Shown here piece after piece: positions 46,917 to 56,617 of a stretch of DNA of 64,000 nt (positions are counted from its first letter, which is position 1; the number at the start of each line of letters is the position of its first letter). The notes beneath the pieces were generated by a model. It saw only the letters and a list, made by a program, of their open reading frames with translations. It was not told where the DNA came from and did no database searches. The position numbers and the translations under genes are program-made. The DNA is from Terriglobales bacterium. Its GTDB lineage: Bacteria > Acidobacteriota > Terriglobia > Terriglobales > Acidobacteriaceae. The stretch is from the NCBI GenBank assembly GCA_025462725.1, contig JAOAPE010000004.1, forward strand, positions 1 to 64,000, read 5' to 3'.

Positions 46917-48563
46917 ATGCGTTGTAAGTGGCGCACCCCCCACTCTGTATTGATAACGATTTTCTTGTTGATGACCACCGCTGCGCATGCGCAGTCCGGC
47001 CGATCAGCTAGCCGTTCACAGCCTCCACCGCCAGACGGCCCCAAGTACACGCTCAGCGGCAGAGTCGTAAATTCCGAGACTGGCGATCCGATCCCCAACG
47101 CCCTGGTGCAAGTCACCGGTGCTCGTGTTGGAGCAACCTTCACAGATCGTGAAGGTCGATTCGAGATTCCTAATGTCTTCGGTCCCAAGGTGATGTTTTC
47201 CGCGCGCAAGCCCGGATTCTTCGACGAACGCGAGACCCGCGGCGGCGACGGACAATCGCGAACAACGTTAGATCTCGAAATTACAAAGTCCCCATTGCTC
47301 ATCAAGCTTGTGCCTGAAGGCATCATCTTCGGACGCGTGCTCGTGGAAAACAACGAACCCTTTGAGGGCGTTTCAGTAAGGGCGATGCATTATGTTGTCC
47401 GGCGAGGCCGCAAGGTCTGGGAGGCCGCTGCGCATGGCACCACTGACGATCAGGGAGACTTCCGCATCGCCGGGCTAAAGCCGGGTTCTTACTTCCTTGC
47501 GACCGGCGCCCGTTTCGGACAGTCTGCGTTTACTCCACCCGACCCGAATGAAAAACGGCAGGCGTATGTTTCAACGTTCTACCCGGGAGTGGCAGACCTT
47601 GCCTCTGCCGCTCCCATTGCACTAAGAGCTGGCGGATCTTTTCAACTTGAGATGTCCTTAAAGCTGACGCCTGTTTTTCTGGTCACGGGAACCATCAAGG
47701 GAATCGCGCCCGGCCAGCAGGTCAACTTGAAGATTAGCAATAGCACCAGCGACGAATCGTCTCCGTTTCCCATTCAACGCGCCGGCAATCGCTCTGAGTT
47801 CCGCGCGCTCGTACCCGCGGGATTGAGCACACTTTTTGTTACTACCCAAGGCGATCCTGATCATGTGATGTACGCGGAGAAATTGCTCGACGTCAAAGGT
47901 GATACTCCGAACGTGTATGTCGAGTTGTCTCCGCTGCTTCCGATACCCGTGAATGTGCGCGTCGAAAATACAAAACCGCCGGTGACCCAATTCACTCGCC
48001 AGTTCGGTCGCCCGGGGGAAAACGTTTCCCTGACACTCCATCCTGTGGACGTCACAAAGCATTCGATCGGAGCGGGCCGCGATGGCAACCGACTCACAAT
48101 GGCCATCAACGCACCGCCCGGCAGTTACGTTGTTGACGTCTCCCAGATGTCTGAGTCGTACTACGTTCAAGCAATCGTTCGCGGCGCTGTTGATCTCACT
48201 CGCGAAGAGATGACCGTAGTTGCCGGAGACGCTTCTCCTGTTGAGATCACCGTACGCGACAACGCCGCAGTGGTGCTGGGCCGAGTTCAAGATGGAGATT
48301 CCGGCGCGGCCGCCACAATCATTCTGGTGCCGGATCGTTCGCCCCTTCTTTTTAGGGTGGGTAACAGTTCTCCTGAAGGCATTTTCCAACTCTATGGCAT
48401 GGCTCCCGGAGACTACAGGGTTTACGCCTTCGATTACGCAGATGACCTCGAATACTCCAATCCGCAGGTCCTTGCGGAATTCGCCGACCGCTCAACTCAC
48501 GTCACTCTTGATGCAGACAAGACCACCAGAGTCACACTGAACGTAATCAGGAGGCTAAATTGA
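46917..48563 (+). CDS. Exported carboxypeptidase regulatory-like domain protein
   Basis: This 548-residue protein has a signal peptide (SVLITIFLLMTTAAHAQ) and a Pro/Ser linker. A CarboxypepD-reg-like beta sandwich (YTLSGRVVNSETGDPIPNALVQVTG...GRFEIPNV) follows, then more beta modules (IIFGRVLVENNEPFEGVSVRAM, GDFRIAGLKPGSYFL). It is cell-surface or periplasmic, typical of Acidobacteriota. There is no TonB-receptor barrel. It overlaps a paralogue-like gene downstream by 4 bases, so the two are likely co-translated. Confidence 0.85.
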   Translation: MRCKWRTPHSVLITIFLLMTTAAHAQSGRSASRSQPPPPDGPKYTLSGRVVNSETGDPIPNALVQVTGARVGATFTDREGRFEIPNVFGPKVMFSARKPGFFDERETRGGDGQSRTTLDLEITKSPLLIKLVPEGIIFGRVLVENNEPFEGVSVRAMHYVVRRGRKVWEAAAHGTTDDQGDFRIAGLKPGSYFLATGARFGQSAFTPPDPNEKRQAYVSTFYPGVADLASAAPIALRAGGSFQLEMSLKLTPVFLVTGTIKGIAPGQQVNLKISNSTSDESSPFPIQRAGNRSEFRALVPAGLSTLFVTTQGDPDHVMYAEKLLDVKGDTPNVYVELSPLLPIPVNVRVENTKPPVTQFTRQFGRPGENVSLTLHPVDVTKHSIGAGRDGNRLTMAINAPPGSYVVDVSQMSESYYVQAIVRGAVDLTREEMTVVAGDASPVEITVRDNAAVVLGRVQDGDSGAAATIILVPDRSPLLFRVGNSSPEGIFQLYGMAPGDYRVYAFDYADDLEYSNPQVLAEFADRSTHVTLDADKTTRVTLNVIRRLN

Positions 48564-50170
48564 GATTGCTCCTATGTGTGCCGTTCTTGTCACTCGCACT
48601 CTTTGCGCAACAGACAACTCCTCAACCTTCCGAAACCAATTTCCAGATCAGCGGCATCGTCGTGAACGCGATTCGCGGCGAAGCTCTTCCCCACACCAAA
48701 GTGACGATCGCTGCAAGCTTCGGACGAAACCAGGTCTACACAATGACCACCGGCGGAGATGGAAAATTCCTATTCGCGAACCTTGCCCCGGGCAAATATT
48801 CCCTCGGCGCACAGCGTCAAGGATTTTACGACCAGGGATTCCAGCAGCATGAGGCTTACACCACAGCAATCGCAGTAGGTCCAGGCAAGCAATCAGACAA
48901 CATCGTTTTTCCGGTTAAGCCGGAATCTGCGATTTACGGAAGGATCGTCGACGAACAGAGTGAACCACTTCGTAACGCCCAAGTCATCTTGTATGAGAGA
49001 ACCGCGGAAGAGGGAGTTCTGAAAACACAGAATCGGCACCAGAGTCGCAGCGATGATTTAGGTGCTTTCCGGTTCAGTCATCTCAGGCCCGGCACGTACT
49101 TCATAGCGGTCATCGCACGTCCCTGGTACGCCATGGCACAGAATTCATACTCAGTTGCAAGCGAGGGTGCAACCCTGCTCGACGTTGCTTATCCCGTGAC
49201 TTACTTTCAGGGCACGCAGGATCCCGATTCTGCGTTGCCAATTGTTCTTCATGCGGGCGACAGCGCCACAGCCGACATTTCGCTCGTTCCCGTAGCGGCA
49301 TTGCATTTGCAGGTGTCGCGCCGAAGGGTTGATCCTTCCCGACCGACAATGCCGAGCCTGGTGCCCCGGGTGTTCGGAAGAAGTCAGGACCTGAGCGGCT
49401 CGACGCAGATGTCATCCACTAGCTCTAACGGCGGCACCATAGTCGAAGAGATAGTTGGAGTCGCTCCCGGGCAATATGATGTTCAAACGCACACTGTTTC
49501 GGCCGGGAATGCTCTTCAAACCTCAAACCGGACAGTGACGCTAAGCAAGGATGGCATTCTCGATGTCGAAGATTACACTCCGGTGGTACATGTCTCCGGA
49601 ATCGTAAATTTCGCAGGCGCAACCGGACCGCAAGAGGCGTCGATCCAGTTCCGTGAAGCAAATTCGGGAGTGCTGAATTCCAATACGCTTTCTGCTAACA
49701 ACGACTTTCAAAACATTCCTCTCAAACCCGGTTCCTATCAGATCCTCATGGCTACCAGAGGGGGTTATTTCATTCAAGGGATCACCGCGGTCGGCGCTAA
49801 GGTTACCGGGAGAAGCATTGAAATACCATCCTCGGGCCCGGTGCAATTAACCATCACCGCCTCGCGCGGGGTCGCGCAGATCAGCGGCGTAGCGCAACGC
49901 AATGACGACCCCGCTTCGGGAGTCATGATCGTGCTCGTTCCGCAAGACCCGGCAAGCAACACTCCGCTCTTCCGCCGTGACCAGAGTGATAGCGACGGGA
50001 CTTTTACCTTGGCAGATGTCCTTCCCGGAAACTACACCGCGCTTGCCATCGAGAACCGCTGGGACTTGGAATGGGCGAACCCCTACGCGCTGGCTCCGTA
50101 CATGGCAAAAGGCGAGGCCGTAAAAGTGGAAGCGGGAGCGAAGTTGAATCTTAGGTTGAACGTGCAGTGA
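48560..50170 (+). CDS. Exported carboxypeptidase regulatory-like domain protein, tandem paralogue
   Basis: This 536-residue protein starts at TTG 48560, overlapping the stop of the previous gene (TTGA). A signal peptide (LLCVPFLSLALFAQQ) precedes FQISGIVVNAIRGEALPHTKVTI and later SGVAQRNDDPASGVMIVLVPQD beta modules. Domain order and ending (...WANPYALAPYMAKGEAVKVEAGAKLNLRLNVQ) match the upstream protein in layout, suggesting gene duplication. Role unknown; adhesion or polysaccharide contact is only a guess. Confidence 0.83.
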   Translation: MRLLLCVPFLSLALFAQQTTPQPSETNFQISGIVVNAIRGEALPHTKVTIAASFGRNQVYTMTTGGDGKFLFANLAPGKYSLGAQRQGFYDQGFQQHEAYTTAIAVGPGKQSDNIVFPVKPESAIYGRIVDEQSEPLRNAQVILYERTAEEGVLKTQNRHQSRSDDLGAFRFSHLRPGTYFIAVIARPWYAMAQNSYSVASEGATLLDVAYPVTYFQGTQDPDSALPIVLHAGDSATADISLVPVAALHLQVSRRRVDPSRPTMPSLVPRVFGRSQDLSGSTQMSSTSSNGGTIVEEIVGVAPGQYDVQTHTVSAGNALQTSNRTVTLSKDGILDVEDYTPVVHVSGIVNFAGATGPQEASIQFREANSGVLNSNTLSANNDFQNIPLKPGSYQILMATRGGYFIQGITAVGAKVTGRSIEIPSSGPVQLTITASRGVAQISGVAQRNDDPASGVMIVLVPQDPASNTPLFRRDQSDSDGTFTLADVLPGNYTALAIENRWDLEWANPYALAPYMAKGEAVKVEAGAKLNLRLNVQ

Positions 50171-50207
50171 ACTGGGTTGAAGGCGCCTAATTAACCGGCC
50201 CCAAATA

Positions 50208-53129
50208 TTAATTGAACCAACTCAGCGATTCCTTAATCAGTTCATTGCGCGGGATATTGTGGCCTGTGTCGTAGAGCAGGTGCTTCTTCTCCTCTTTCTT
50301 TGCCCCAAGCAGCCGGAAAAAAACTTCCTGGCTTGATTCCATTGGAAAGAAGAAATCATAACGTCCATTGAGCAACAAGGCGGGTTGCTTCACGTGAGTA
50401 ACGAAATTGATGGTGTCCACTTCCGGAAGTGAGTGATGGAAGTCGATGCCGCCCAAGGCAAATACGCAAACTTTTATCCGCGGTTCCACGGCTGGCACCA
50501 AGCCGCCTTGTTCCGCTCCCCAGCTATAGCCGTAGTATGCGATCTTGTGGCTGTCCAATTCAGGACGTGTTTCAACATAGTCAATCGCCCGCGACACATC
50601 TTTTGCCCACATGATCACGTGGTCCCGCCAGGTGCTGGTCAGATTGGGAACGTCGCTCTCCATCCCATCGCCACGCTCGTATGTGCCCTTGTAAATGGGA
50701 TAGACCACTGCGCGCCCGCTTCTCAGTACCGCATCAAGGGCTGCCGTTGGATATGGCGCGAAAGTGCGCAGGTTGAGTGCATTCGATCCAGGAAAAAATA
50801 TTACCGTCTGGAACGGTGGTTTTGCTTTCTTTGGGAGGAAAAGGTACGCAATAGCTCGTTCATTCCCATACGCAGCCGTATATGTGATCTTTTCGGCTGT
50901 CCAGTCTTCTTCGTCTTTTCCAAAATGCTCCGCCGATGCGTTCAGAGGGATTTTGTCGTAGGAGTACAAACTGCGATACGCCTTGAACAATTCGTCCGAT
51001 ACCGGCTTCTCTTTGGTCACATCGCGCCGCGGAGATGGCACCGCCGCCATTGCAACTTTCGGGATCGATTCTGGGGCGATGTATTTCACACATCGGAATC
51101 CGATGTTCGGCGCGCGCAGGAATGGAGATCGCGCGTCCGGATCGATGAACATGTAATTGGGCTCGTCCCATGCTCCGCCAAGAACATATCTCTTTCCCGA
51201 ATCCGCTTCATTCCATATCCACTCTTTCACGTTCCCTGCCATATCGTAGGTGCCAAACAGGCTGGGATTTTGTTTACTGCCCACTGGCAGAACGCCTGTG
51301 CCGCCGAAGTTGCTCGCAGGTTCAATGTATGCCGCCAGATGCGGCCCCGCCGCGCGGTTCCAGTGATAGATACTTGGCAAGCTCTTCCCCGCAAACTCCG
51401 CATAGGCTGCGGCTTCGTACCAACTGATTCCCGTCACCGGGTACTCATCTTGCCCATTAGGATACTGTCCTTGTATCCAATCCTTTGGCCCGGGTTGACC
51501 AGCCGAGTCGCGGAACATAGCTGTCGCTTCTTCCCATGAGAGGCGCTTGCCGTCTTTTTGGAAATCATTTTTCCAATACTCGCGCTTACGGTATCCCCCT
51601 TGGTCAACGAAGCGCTTGAACTCGCGATTGGTCACCTCATATCGATCTATCCAATAATCATTGAGGTCTAGTTCCGGCATGCCTTCAAAACCAGGAATGA
51701 ATAATGTTTTCGGAAACTTTGCCGGCCAAACCCGCACCATTCCGAACGGTACCTTGCCCGATTCGTCCATCGTGGGCGTCGAAGACTGCAATTCGCCCGC
51801 TATGCGGCGATTGATGACCCTTAACATCGTTGCAAGCCCGGGCTTCTCGATTCTCAACAGAAATGCGCCTTGAGCTTGGCGGGCTTTTTTCAGCGGTGTT
51901 GTTCCAACTTGTTCCCACGGAGCATTCGCCTCGTTGTACGGCCTGCGGTAGACGGCAGCTCCTGTCGGCAAAGAATCCAGCGTGAGTTCAAATGAGATCA
52001 ACGGCCACAGCTTCGCTAACGTGGGATCGCTTGGAATGGATTTCTCCGCTCTAACGGCAAGCACGTAAGCCTCTTCACTCTTTCCTTGCTCAGCCAGTTG
52101 CGATATCTGCGGCAATGCCACCTCGCGCGCCCAATGGAGGTCGCGACTGCGTTTCACCAGCCACGTTACTCCGCTGCCAATGATTAGGAGCAAGAGAAGC
52201 ATCGGAATCAGCACCTTGGGACGTCCCGCTTCCTGCGCAATTCGCGCCGGGCTCATCATCGCGCCTGATTCGGGGAACAACTGCTCGCGACACTTTCTTA
52301 GCTCCTGCGCTAGCTCAGCGCCTGAGGCATAGCGGCCCTCCGGTTCTTTGCGGAGACATCGCGTAACGATCCTGCTCAGCTCCGCCGGAATGTCTCGCCG
52401 CGATTGGTTCAGCGGTTTTGGAGTGTCGCGAATAACAGCCGCGAGAAGCGCGGCGCTCGATTCGCCCTCAAACGCGCGTTTCCCCGAAAGCATCTCGTAG
52501 AGCACAGCGCCGAAAGAGAACACATCGCTGCGGGCGTCAATCGGCTTACCTTCAGCTTGCTCCGGCGACATGTAAGCCACGGTTCCAACGATCATGCCGG
52601 GCGACGTTGTAGCCACTACTCCCAATGTCGCTGCTTCGCTACTGGTGGAGACCGCCATTTTGGCAAGGCCAAAATCAAGCACCTTTACCAGTCCAGTCGA
52701 GTCCACCATGATGTTCGAAGGTTTTAGGTCTCGATGCACTACACCGGCATTGTGTGCGCAAGTTAAGGCTTCGGCGACCTGTATCGCATACTTAAGCGCC
52801 ACGTCTGTCGGCAAACCACCCGCCGGTATCAGTTTGTCCAGAGTTTGTCCGGCCAAGTATTCCATGACCATGAAGTCAACGCCATCTTGCGAACCAATGT
52901 CGTGGACTACGCAAACGTTCGGATGTTGCAAGCCTGAGATGGACTTTGCTTCTTGTTCGAAGCGGGCATGCAAGTCTGGATCAGAAGATAGATGAAGCGG
53001 CAGAACCTTTATGGCCACCGTGCGCTGAAGTCTCAGATCGCGAGCCCGATACACTTCGCCCATTCCGCCCGCGCCAGCAGCAGAGAGGATTTCGTATGGG
53101 CCAAGCTTGGAGCCGGATGTCAGGGGCAT
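50208..53129 (-). CDS. Membrane Ser/Thr kinase fused to PEGA-like, sulfatase-modifying-like and alpha/beta-hydrolase domains
   Basis: This is a 973-residue protein. The kinase (1-285) has the glycine loop GAGGMGEV, Lys41, HRDLKPSN (132-139) and DFG (152-154). A single span lies at about 308-325. A PEGA-like strand region (about 386-430) is followed by a SUMF1/FGE-like domain (about 470-683, IDRYEVTNREFKRFV to NIGFRCV). It lacks the usual second catalytic Cys, so it is probably not a formylglycine generator. Residues about 745-973 form an alpha/beta hydrolase with GYSWG (Ser869), Asp925 and His957. The kinase would be cytosolic and the rest outside. This domain set in one chain is uncommon. 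Confidence 0.92.
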   Translation of the reverse strand: MPLTSGSKLGPYEILSAAGAGGMGEVYRARDLRLQRTVAIKVLPLHLSSDPDLHARFEQEAKSISGLQHPNVCVVHDIGSQDGVDFMVMEYLAGQTLDKLIPAGGLPTDVALKYAIQVAEALTCAHNAGVVHRDLKPSNIMVDSTGLVKVLDFGLAKMAVSTSSEAATLGVVATTSPGMIVGTVAYMSPEQAEGKPIDARSDVFSFGAVLYEMLSGKRAFEGESSAALLAAVIRDTPKPLNQSRRDIPAELSRIVTRCLRKEPEGRYASGAELAQELRKCREQLFPESGAMMSPARIAQEAGRPKVLIPMLLLLLIIGSGVTWLVKRSRDLHWAREVALPQISQLAEQGKSEEAYVLAVRAEKSIPSDPTLAKLWPLISFELTLDSLPTGAAVYRRPYNEANAPWEQVGTTPLKKARQAQGAFLLRIEKPGLATMLRVINRRIAGELQSSTPTMDESGKVPFGMVRVWPAKFPKTLFIPGFEGMPELDLNDYWIDRYEVTNREFKRFVDQGGYRKREYWKNDFQKDGKRLSWEEATAMFRDSAGQPGPKDWIQGQYPNGQDEYPVTGISWYEAAAYAEFAGKSLPSIYHWNRAAGPHLAAYIEPASNFGGTGVLPVGSKQNPSLFGTYDMAGNVKEWIWNEADSGKRYVLGGAWDEPNYMFIDPDARSPFLRAPNIGFRCVKYIAPESIPKVAMAAVPSPRRDVTKEKPVSDELFKAYRSLYSYDKIPLNASAEHFGKDEEDWTAEKITYTAAYGNERAIAYLFLPKKAKPPFQTVIFFPGSNALNLRTFAPYPTAALDAVLRSGRAVVYPIYKGTYERGDGMESDVPNLTSTWRDHVIMWAKDVSRAIDYVETRPELDSHKIAYYGYSWGAEQGGLVPAVEPRIKVCVFALGGIDFHHSLPEVDTINFVTHVKQPALLLNGRYDFFFPMESSQEVFFRLLGAKKEEKKHLLYDTGHNIPRNELIKESLSWFN

Positions 53130-53316
53130 TTAGGGTTGCAGAATTGTAAAGGGGAACGGCTGGCGCGTATACAGGAAAGCTTTGTTAGTCAATCCTTTCG
53201 TGAGACCTTCGTGCGAACCGAGCCTCTCGGTGCGCGATTCGTCCCCGCCCACCGAACTTGGGGCTATAATTCGCGCGACACCTGTCCTTCCGTCGAAAGC
53301 ACTTGGAGGTTTCTCA

Positions 53317-55266
53317 ATGCGTACCTTCGTTTTCTGTGCAGTCCTGTTGGGTTCTATTTCTGTATTCGCCGATGGTCCGCAAAATCGATCAGCGACCGAT
53401 CCTAAAAGCATCACATCTGCACAAAGTGCAAAGGCCGCGCCCGTCTCAGTCGAAGACTTGTTCTTTACGCGCCGGATCGGGAGTGCGGCGTGGTCACCAG
53501 ACGGAAGCGAGATCGCCTTCGTGACCAATGCGTCAGGCCGAGTGAACGTCTGGAAGATGAAGTCCGACGGCAGCGGTGCCCAGCAACTTGCGACATCAAA
53601 CGACCGTCAGAGCAATCCCTCCTGGTCATCGGATGGCAAGTTCATCGTCTATGAGCAGGACAAAGGCGGTGATGAGAACTACGATTTGTTTGCAATCCCC
53701 AGCAATGGCGGCACACCGGTCAACCTAACCAGCACCGATTCGAACCGCGAAGACAACGCCCACTTCTCACCCGACGGTAAATGGATCGCATTTCAATCCA
53801 AACTGAAGTCCGCCGCCGTAACAAACGTCGGCGTGATGGATTGGAAGACGCGGGAAGTCAAGTTATTGACCACTGAGAAGACGCCTGACCACTCATGGTC
53901 TGTGGCCTTCTGGAGCCCCGCCGACAAATACGTATACGCGGTCCGCACTGATCGCGGCAATGAAGATTCGGACATTTACCGCGTGAACGTGGTCACCGGC
54001 AGCGCCGAAAATCTCACACCTCATTCGGGAAAAATTCTTAACCGCGCAAGCTCAATATCGCCCGATGGCAAGCATGTGCTCATGAGTTCCACTGAGCACG
54101 GCGGATACAGCAACGTCGCCCTTCTCGACCTGGCGGGCAAACAAAAGAAGTGGGTCACGAATACGCAGTGGGACGCTGACTCCGGGGATTGGTCAACGAA
54201 AGGCGACCGCTTCGTGTACTCGCTGAATGCCAACGGACGCACATCACTCTATTTCGGTACGCCTTCTTCGCCAAAAGGAACCAAGATCAATTTGCCCGAG
54301 GGAATTAATTCAGAGGCAGGAAATCCTCATGCATTTTCCCCGGACGGAACAATGTTGCTGGTCTACCACCAGGATTCGACCAAGCCCAACGATGTCTGGG
54401 TGGTACCGGTCGCCGGCGGCGAAGCAAAACAGTTGACTGAGTCAGCACGGCCAGCACTAGTGGCAAATGTCTTGCCCAAGTCGCAGATCATCTCTTACAA
54501 GACCTTCGATGGCAAGATGATCTCGGCCTTGCTGTGGATGCCGTTCAATCTGAAGCGTGATGGTACGAATCCGGCTGTGGTTTATCCCCACGGCGGCCCC
54601 ACGGGCCAGACCAGGGATGCGTTTGCGTCAACTCCGCTGGCGCTCGCTTCGCGCGGCTACATCGTCATTGCACCCAACGTCCGCGGATCCACCGGCTATG
54701 GAATGGAGTTTCAGAAGGCAAATCATCAAGATCTCGGGGGCGGCGATCTCCAGGATGAAGTGTACGCCGTGAAATGGCTTCAGCAGACAGGCTACGTCGA
54801 TTCCAAAAAGATCGGTATTGCCGGAGGCTCTTACGGCGGATTTATGACACTAATGGCGATAGGCAAGGTTCCGGAGATGTGGGGCGCGGCCGTTTCGCTC
54901 TTCGGCATTATCGATTGGAAAACAATGCTCGAGCATTCCGACCCTTCGCTGCAGGAATACGAGAAGTCGCTGCTTGGCGATCCTGTTAAGGATGCCGCCG
55001 TTTATGACGCAGCGTCGCCGATCAAATACATTCGAAATGCAAAGGCCCCGCTGCTTGTGTTGCAAGGTGAGCGCGATATCCGCGTGCCCGCCGAAGAAGC
55101 GCGCCAGGTAGTCGAGATCCTAAAATCCGCAGGCAAGACGGTGGACGCGAACTACTATGCGGAAGAGGGACACGGATTCATGAAGCGCGAAAACCAGATT
55201 GATTCGCTGAACCGCCTGCTGGCCTGGTTCGATAAGTACCTGAAAGGCAATAAGGCGGCTGATTGA
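53317..55266 (+). CDS. S9 family peptidase (acylaminoacyl-peptidase/DPP-like), exported
   Basis: This 649-residue serine peptidase starts at ATG 53317 (GGAGG 7 bases upstream) with signal FVFCAVLLGSISVFA. The longer frame to 53182 has no site. The N-terminal beta-propeller has PD40-like repeats (SPDGKWIAF, SPDGKHVLM). The catalytic domain has GGSYGGF (Ser), LQGERDIRVP (Asp) and EEGHGF (His). It cleaves short peptides, likely in the periplasm. It is divergent from the kinase gene with 187 bases between. Confidence 0.95.
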   Translation: MRTFVFCAVLLGSISVFADGPQNRSATDPKSITSAQSAKAAPVSVEDLFFTRRIGSAAWSPDGSEIAFVTNASGRVNVWKMKSDGSGAQQLATSNDRQSNPSWSSDGKFIVYEQDKGGDENYDLFAIPSNGGTPVNLTSTDSNREDNAHFSPDGKWIAFQSKLKSAAVTNVGVMDWKTREVKLLTTEKTPDHSWSVAFWSPADKYVYAVRTDRGNEDSDIYRVNVVTGSAENLTPHSGKILNRASSISPDGKHVLMSSTEHGGYSNVALLDLAGKQKKWVTNTQWDADSGDWSTKGDRFVYSLNANGRTSLYFGTPSSPKGTKINLPEGINSEAGNPHAFSPDGTMLLVYHQDSTKPNDVWVVPVAGGEAKQLTESARPALVANVLPKSQIISYKTFDGKMISALLWMPFNLKRDGTNPAVVYPHGGPTGQTRDAFASTPLALASRGYIVIAPNVRGSTGYGMEFQKANHQDLGGGDLQDEVYAVKWLQQTGYVDSKKIGIAGGSYGGFMTLMAIGKVPEMWGAAVSLFGIIDWKTMLEHSDPSLQEYEKSLLGDPVKDAAVYDAASPIKYIRNAKAPLLVLQGERDIRVPAEEARQVVEILKSAGKTVDANYYAEEGHGFMKRENQIDSLNRLLAWFDKYLKGNKAAD

Positions 55267-55372
55267 ATCTTGTAGGGCACTACACACAGTAAGCCGTGCG
55301 TACATGCGAAGGTTGTGAGGCTGGGATTGGGAGTCCACCCCGCCTCTTGCTTTCGTGGTAAGAGCAGTGGCA

Positions 55373-55410
55373 ATCCGCGTTTATCAGCGTTCATCTGCGG
55401 CAAAGCTTTT
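55373..55410. repeat. Dispersed intergenic repeat copy (ATCTGCGGCAAA type)
   Basis: The segment AATCCGCGTTTATCAGCGTT...ATCTGCGGCAAAGC recurs in altered order at 61233-61268 (shared ATCTGCGGCAAA, GCGTTCATC). A related segment lies near 60245-60285. These are intergenic only. Confidence 0.55.
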
Positions 55411-55454
55411 CAGCAAACTAGAAACTACAAACTGCCGCCCTGTAGAATCCCCCC

Positions 55455-56507
55455 ATGCCCAACTCTCATACGTTGCAGCAACTGGCCGAAGCCCTTGGCG
55501 CGCGCCTCGATTCCCTCTCTCCTGACCAGGCCAATACCGATATCACTGGCGTCGTCGGCATCGAGCAGGCCTCTCGCGGACACATCACCTTTATCGCCAA
55601 TCCCAAGTACGCCGCGATGGCGAAGACCACTGGCGCCTCTGCCGTGCTCGTGACCGAGGACTTTGCCGGCCTTCCCACTGCGACCACCGCCGCGCTGCGC
55701 ATCAAGAATCCGTATCTGGCATTTGCGAAGGCAATTGAACTGTTCTACCACCCGCCCCGATACTCCCCCGGCATTCACTCCACCGCCGTCGTGGACCGTT
55801 CCGCCAAGCTTGGCAAGAACGCCCACATCGGCGCGTACGTTGTCATCGGGTCCGGGGTCGTCATCGGCGACAACTGCGTCCTGCTTCCTCACGTTGTGAT
55901 CTATGAAGGCGTTCACATCGGAAACAATTTCTTTGCCCACGCGCACGCTGTGGTTCGCGAGCACTGCAAACTCGGCGACAACGTCATCCTTCAGAACGGA
56001 GCCATCATCGGCGCGGATGGATTCGGCTTCGCCAAAGACGACTCCGGACACTGGTACAAAATCGTTCAATCCGGAACTGCCATTCTCGACAACAATGTCG
56101 AAGTCCAAGCCAACGCCTGCATCGATCGCGCCAGCATCGGTGAGACACATATCGCGGACGGTGCGAAAGTCGACAACCTCGTCCAAGTGGGACACGGCTC
56201 CAGCGTCGGAGAAAACTCCCTCGTCTGCGCCCAGGTCGGACTCGCGGGCTCCACCTCCGTCGGCAAGAACGTGATTCTCGCCGGGCAAGTCGGCGTCGCC
56301 GGACATTGCCACATTGGGGACGGAGTGATTGTCACCGCGCAGAGCGGCACTCACGGTGACATCGAACCCGGGAAAATGGTCAGCGGCTCGCCTGCATTCG
56401 ACCATAGTCAGTGGATGAGAAGCGTCTCTGTATTCAGCAAGTTACCGGAATTAGCTAAAGCTGTGCGTGCTGGCGCTTTGAGAAAAGCCGCGGAAGTGGA
56501 AGAATAG
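55455..56507 (+). CDS. lpxD: UDP-3-O-acylglucosamine N-acyltransferase
   Basis: LpxD adds the N-linked acyl chain in lipid A synthesis, implying an LPS-bearing outer membrane. The 350-residue protein has an N-terminal uridine-binding domain (VVGIEQASRGHITFIANPKY). A left-handed beta-helix of hexapeptide repeats follows (KLGKNAHIGAYVVIGSGVVIG, NGAIIGADGFGFAKDDSGHW). It is complete and family-length. Confidence 0.97.
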   Translation: MPNSHTLQQLAEALGARLDSLSPDQANTDITGVVGIEQASRGHITFIANPKYAAMAKTTGASAVLVTEDFAGLPTATTAALRIKNPYLAFAKAIELFYHPPRYSPGIHSTAVVDRSAKLGKNAHIGAYVVIGSGVVIGDNCVLLPHVVIYEGVHIGNNFFAHAHAVVREHCKLGDNVILQNGAIIGADGFGFAKDDSGHWYKIVQSGTAILDNNVEVQANACIDRASIGETHIADGAKVDNLVQVGHGSSVGENSLVCAQVGLAGSTSVGKNVILAGQVGVAGHCHIGDGVIVTAQSGTHGDIEPGKMVSGSPAFDHSQWMRSVSVFSKLPELAKAVRAGALRKAAEVEE

Positions 56508-56617
56508 TTTTTTAGCCGTCCGGGCGTTCCCCTGCATCCAAGTAGCTGAAAGAAAAAGCACTCAACCTAATAGCGGCATTGCACCTGGTTCGGCACCCCG
56601 AATTTCGCACACACCTC

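Noticed and set aside
55425-56405. 326-codon frame antisense to lpxD
   Set aside because: The repetitive Asp/Val/Gly composition is the mirror of lpxD hexapeptide repeats.
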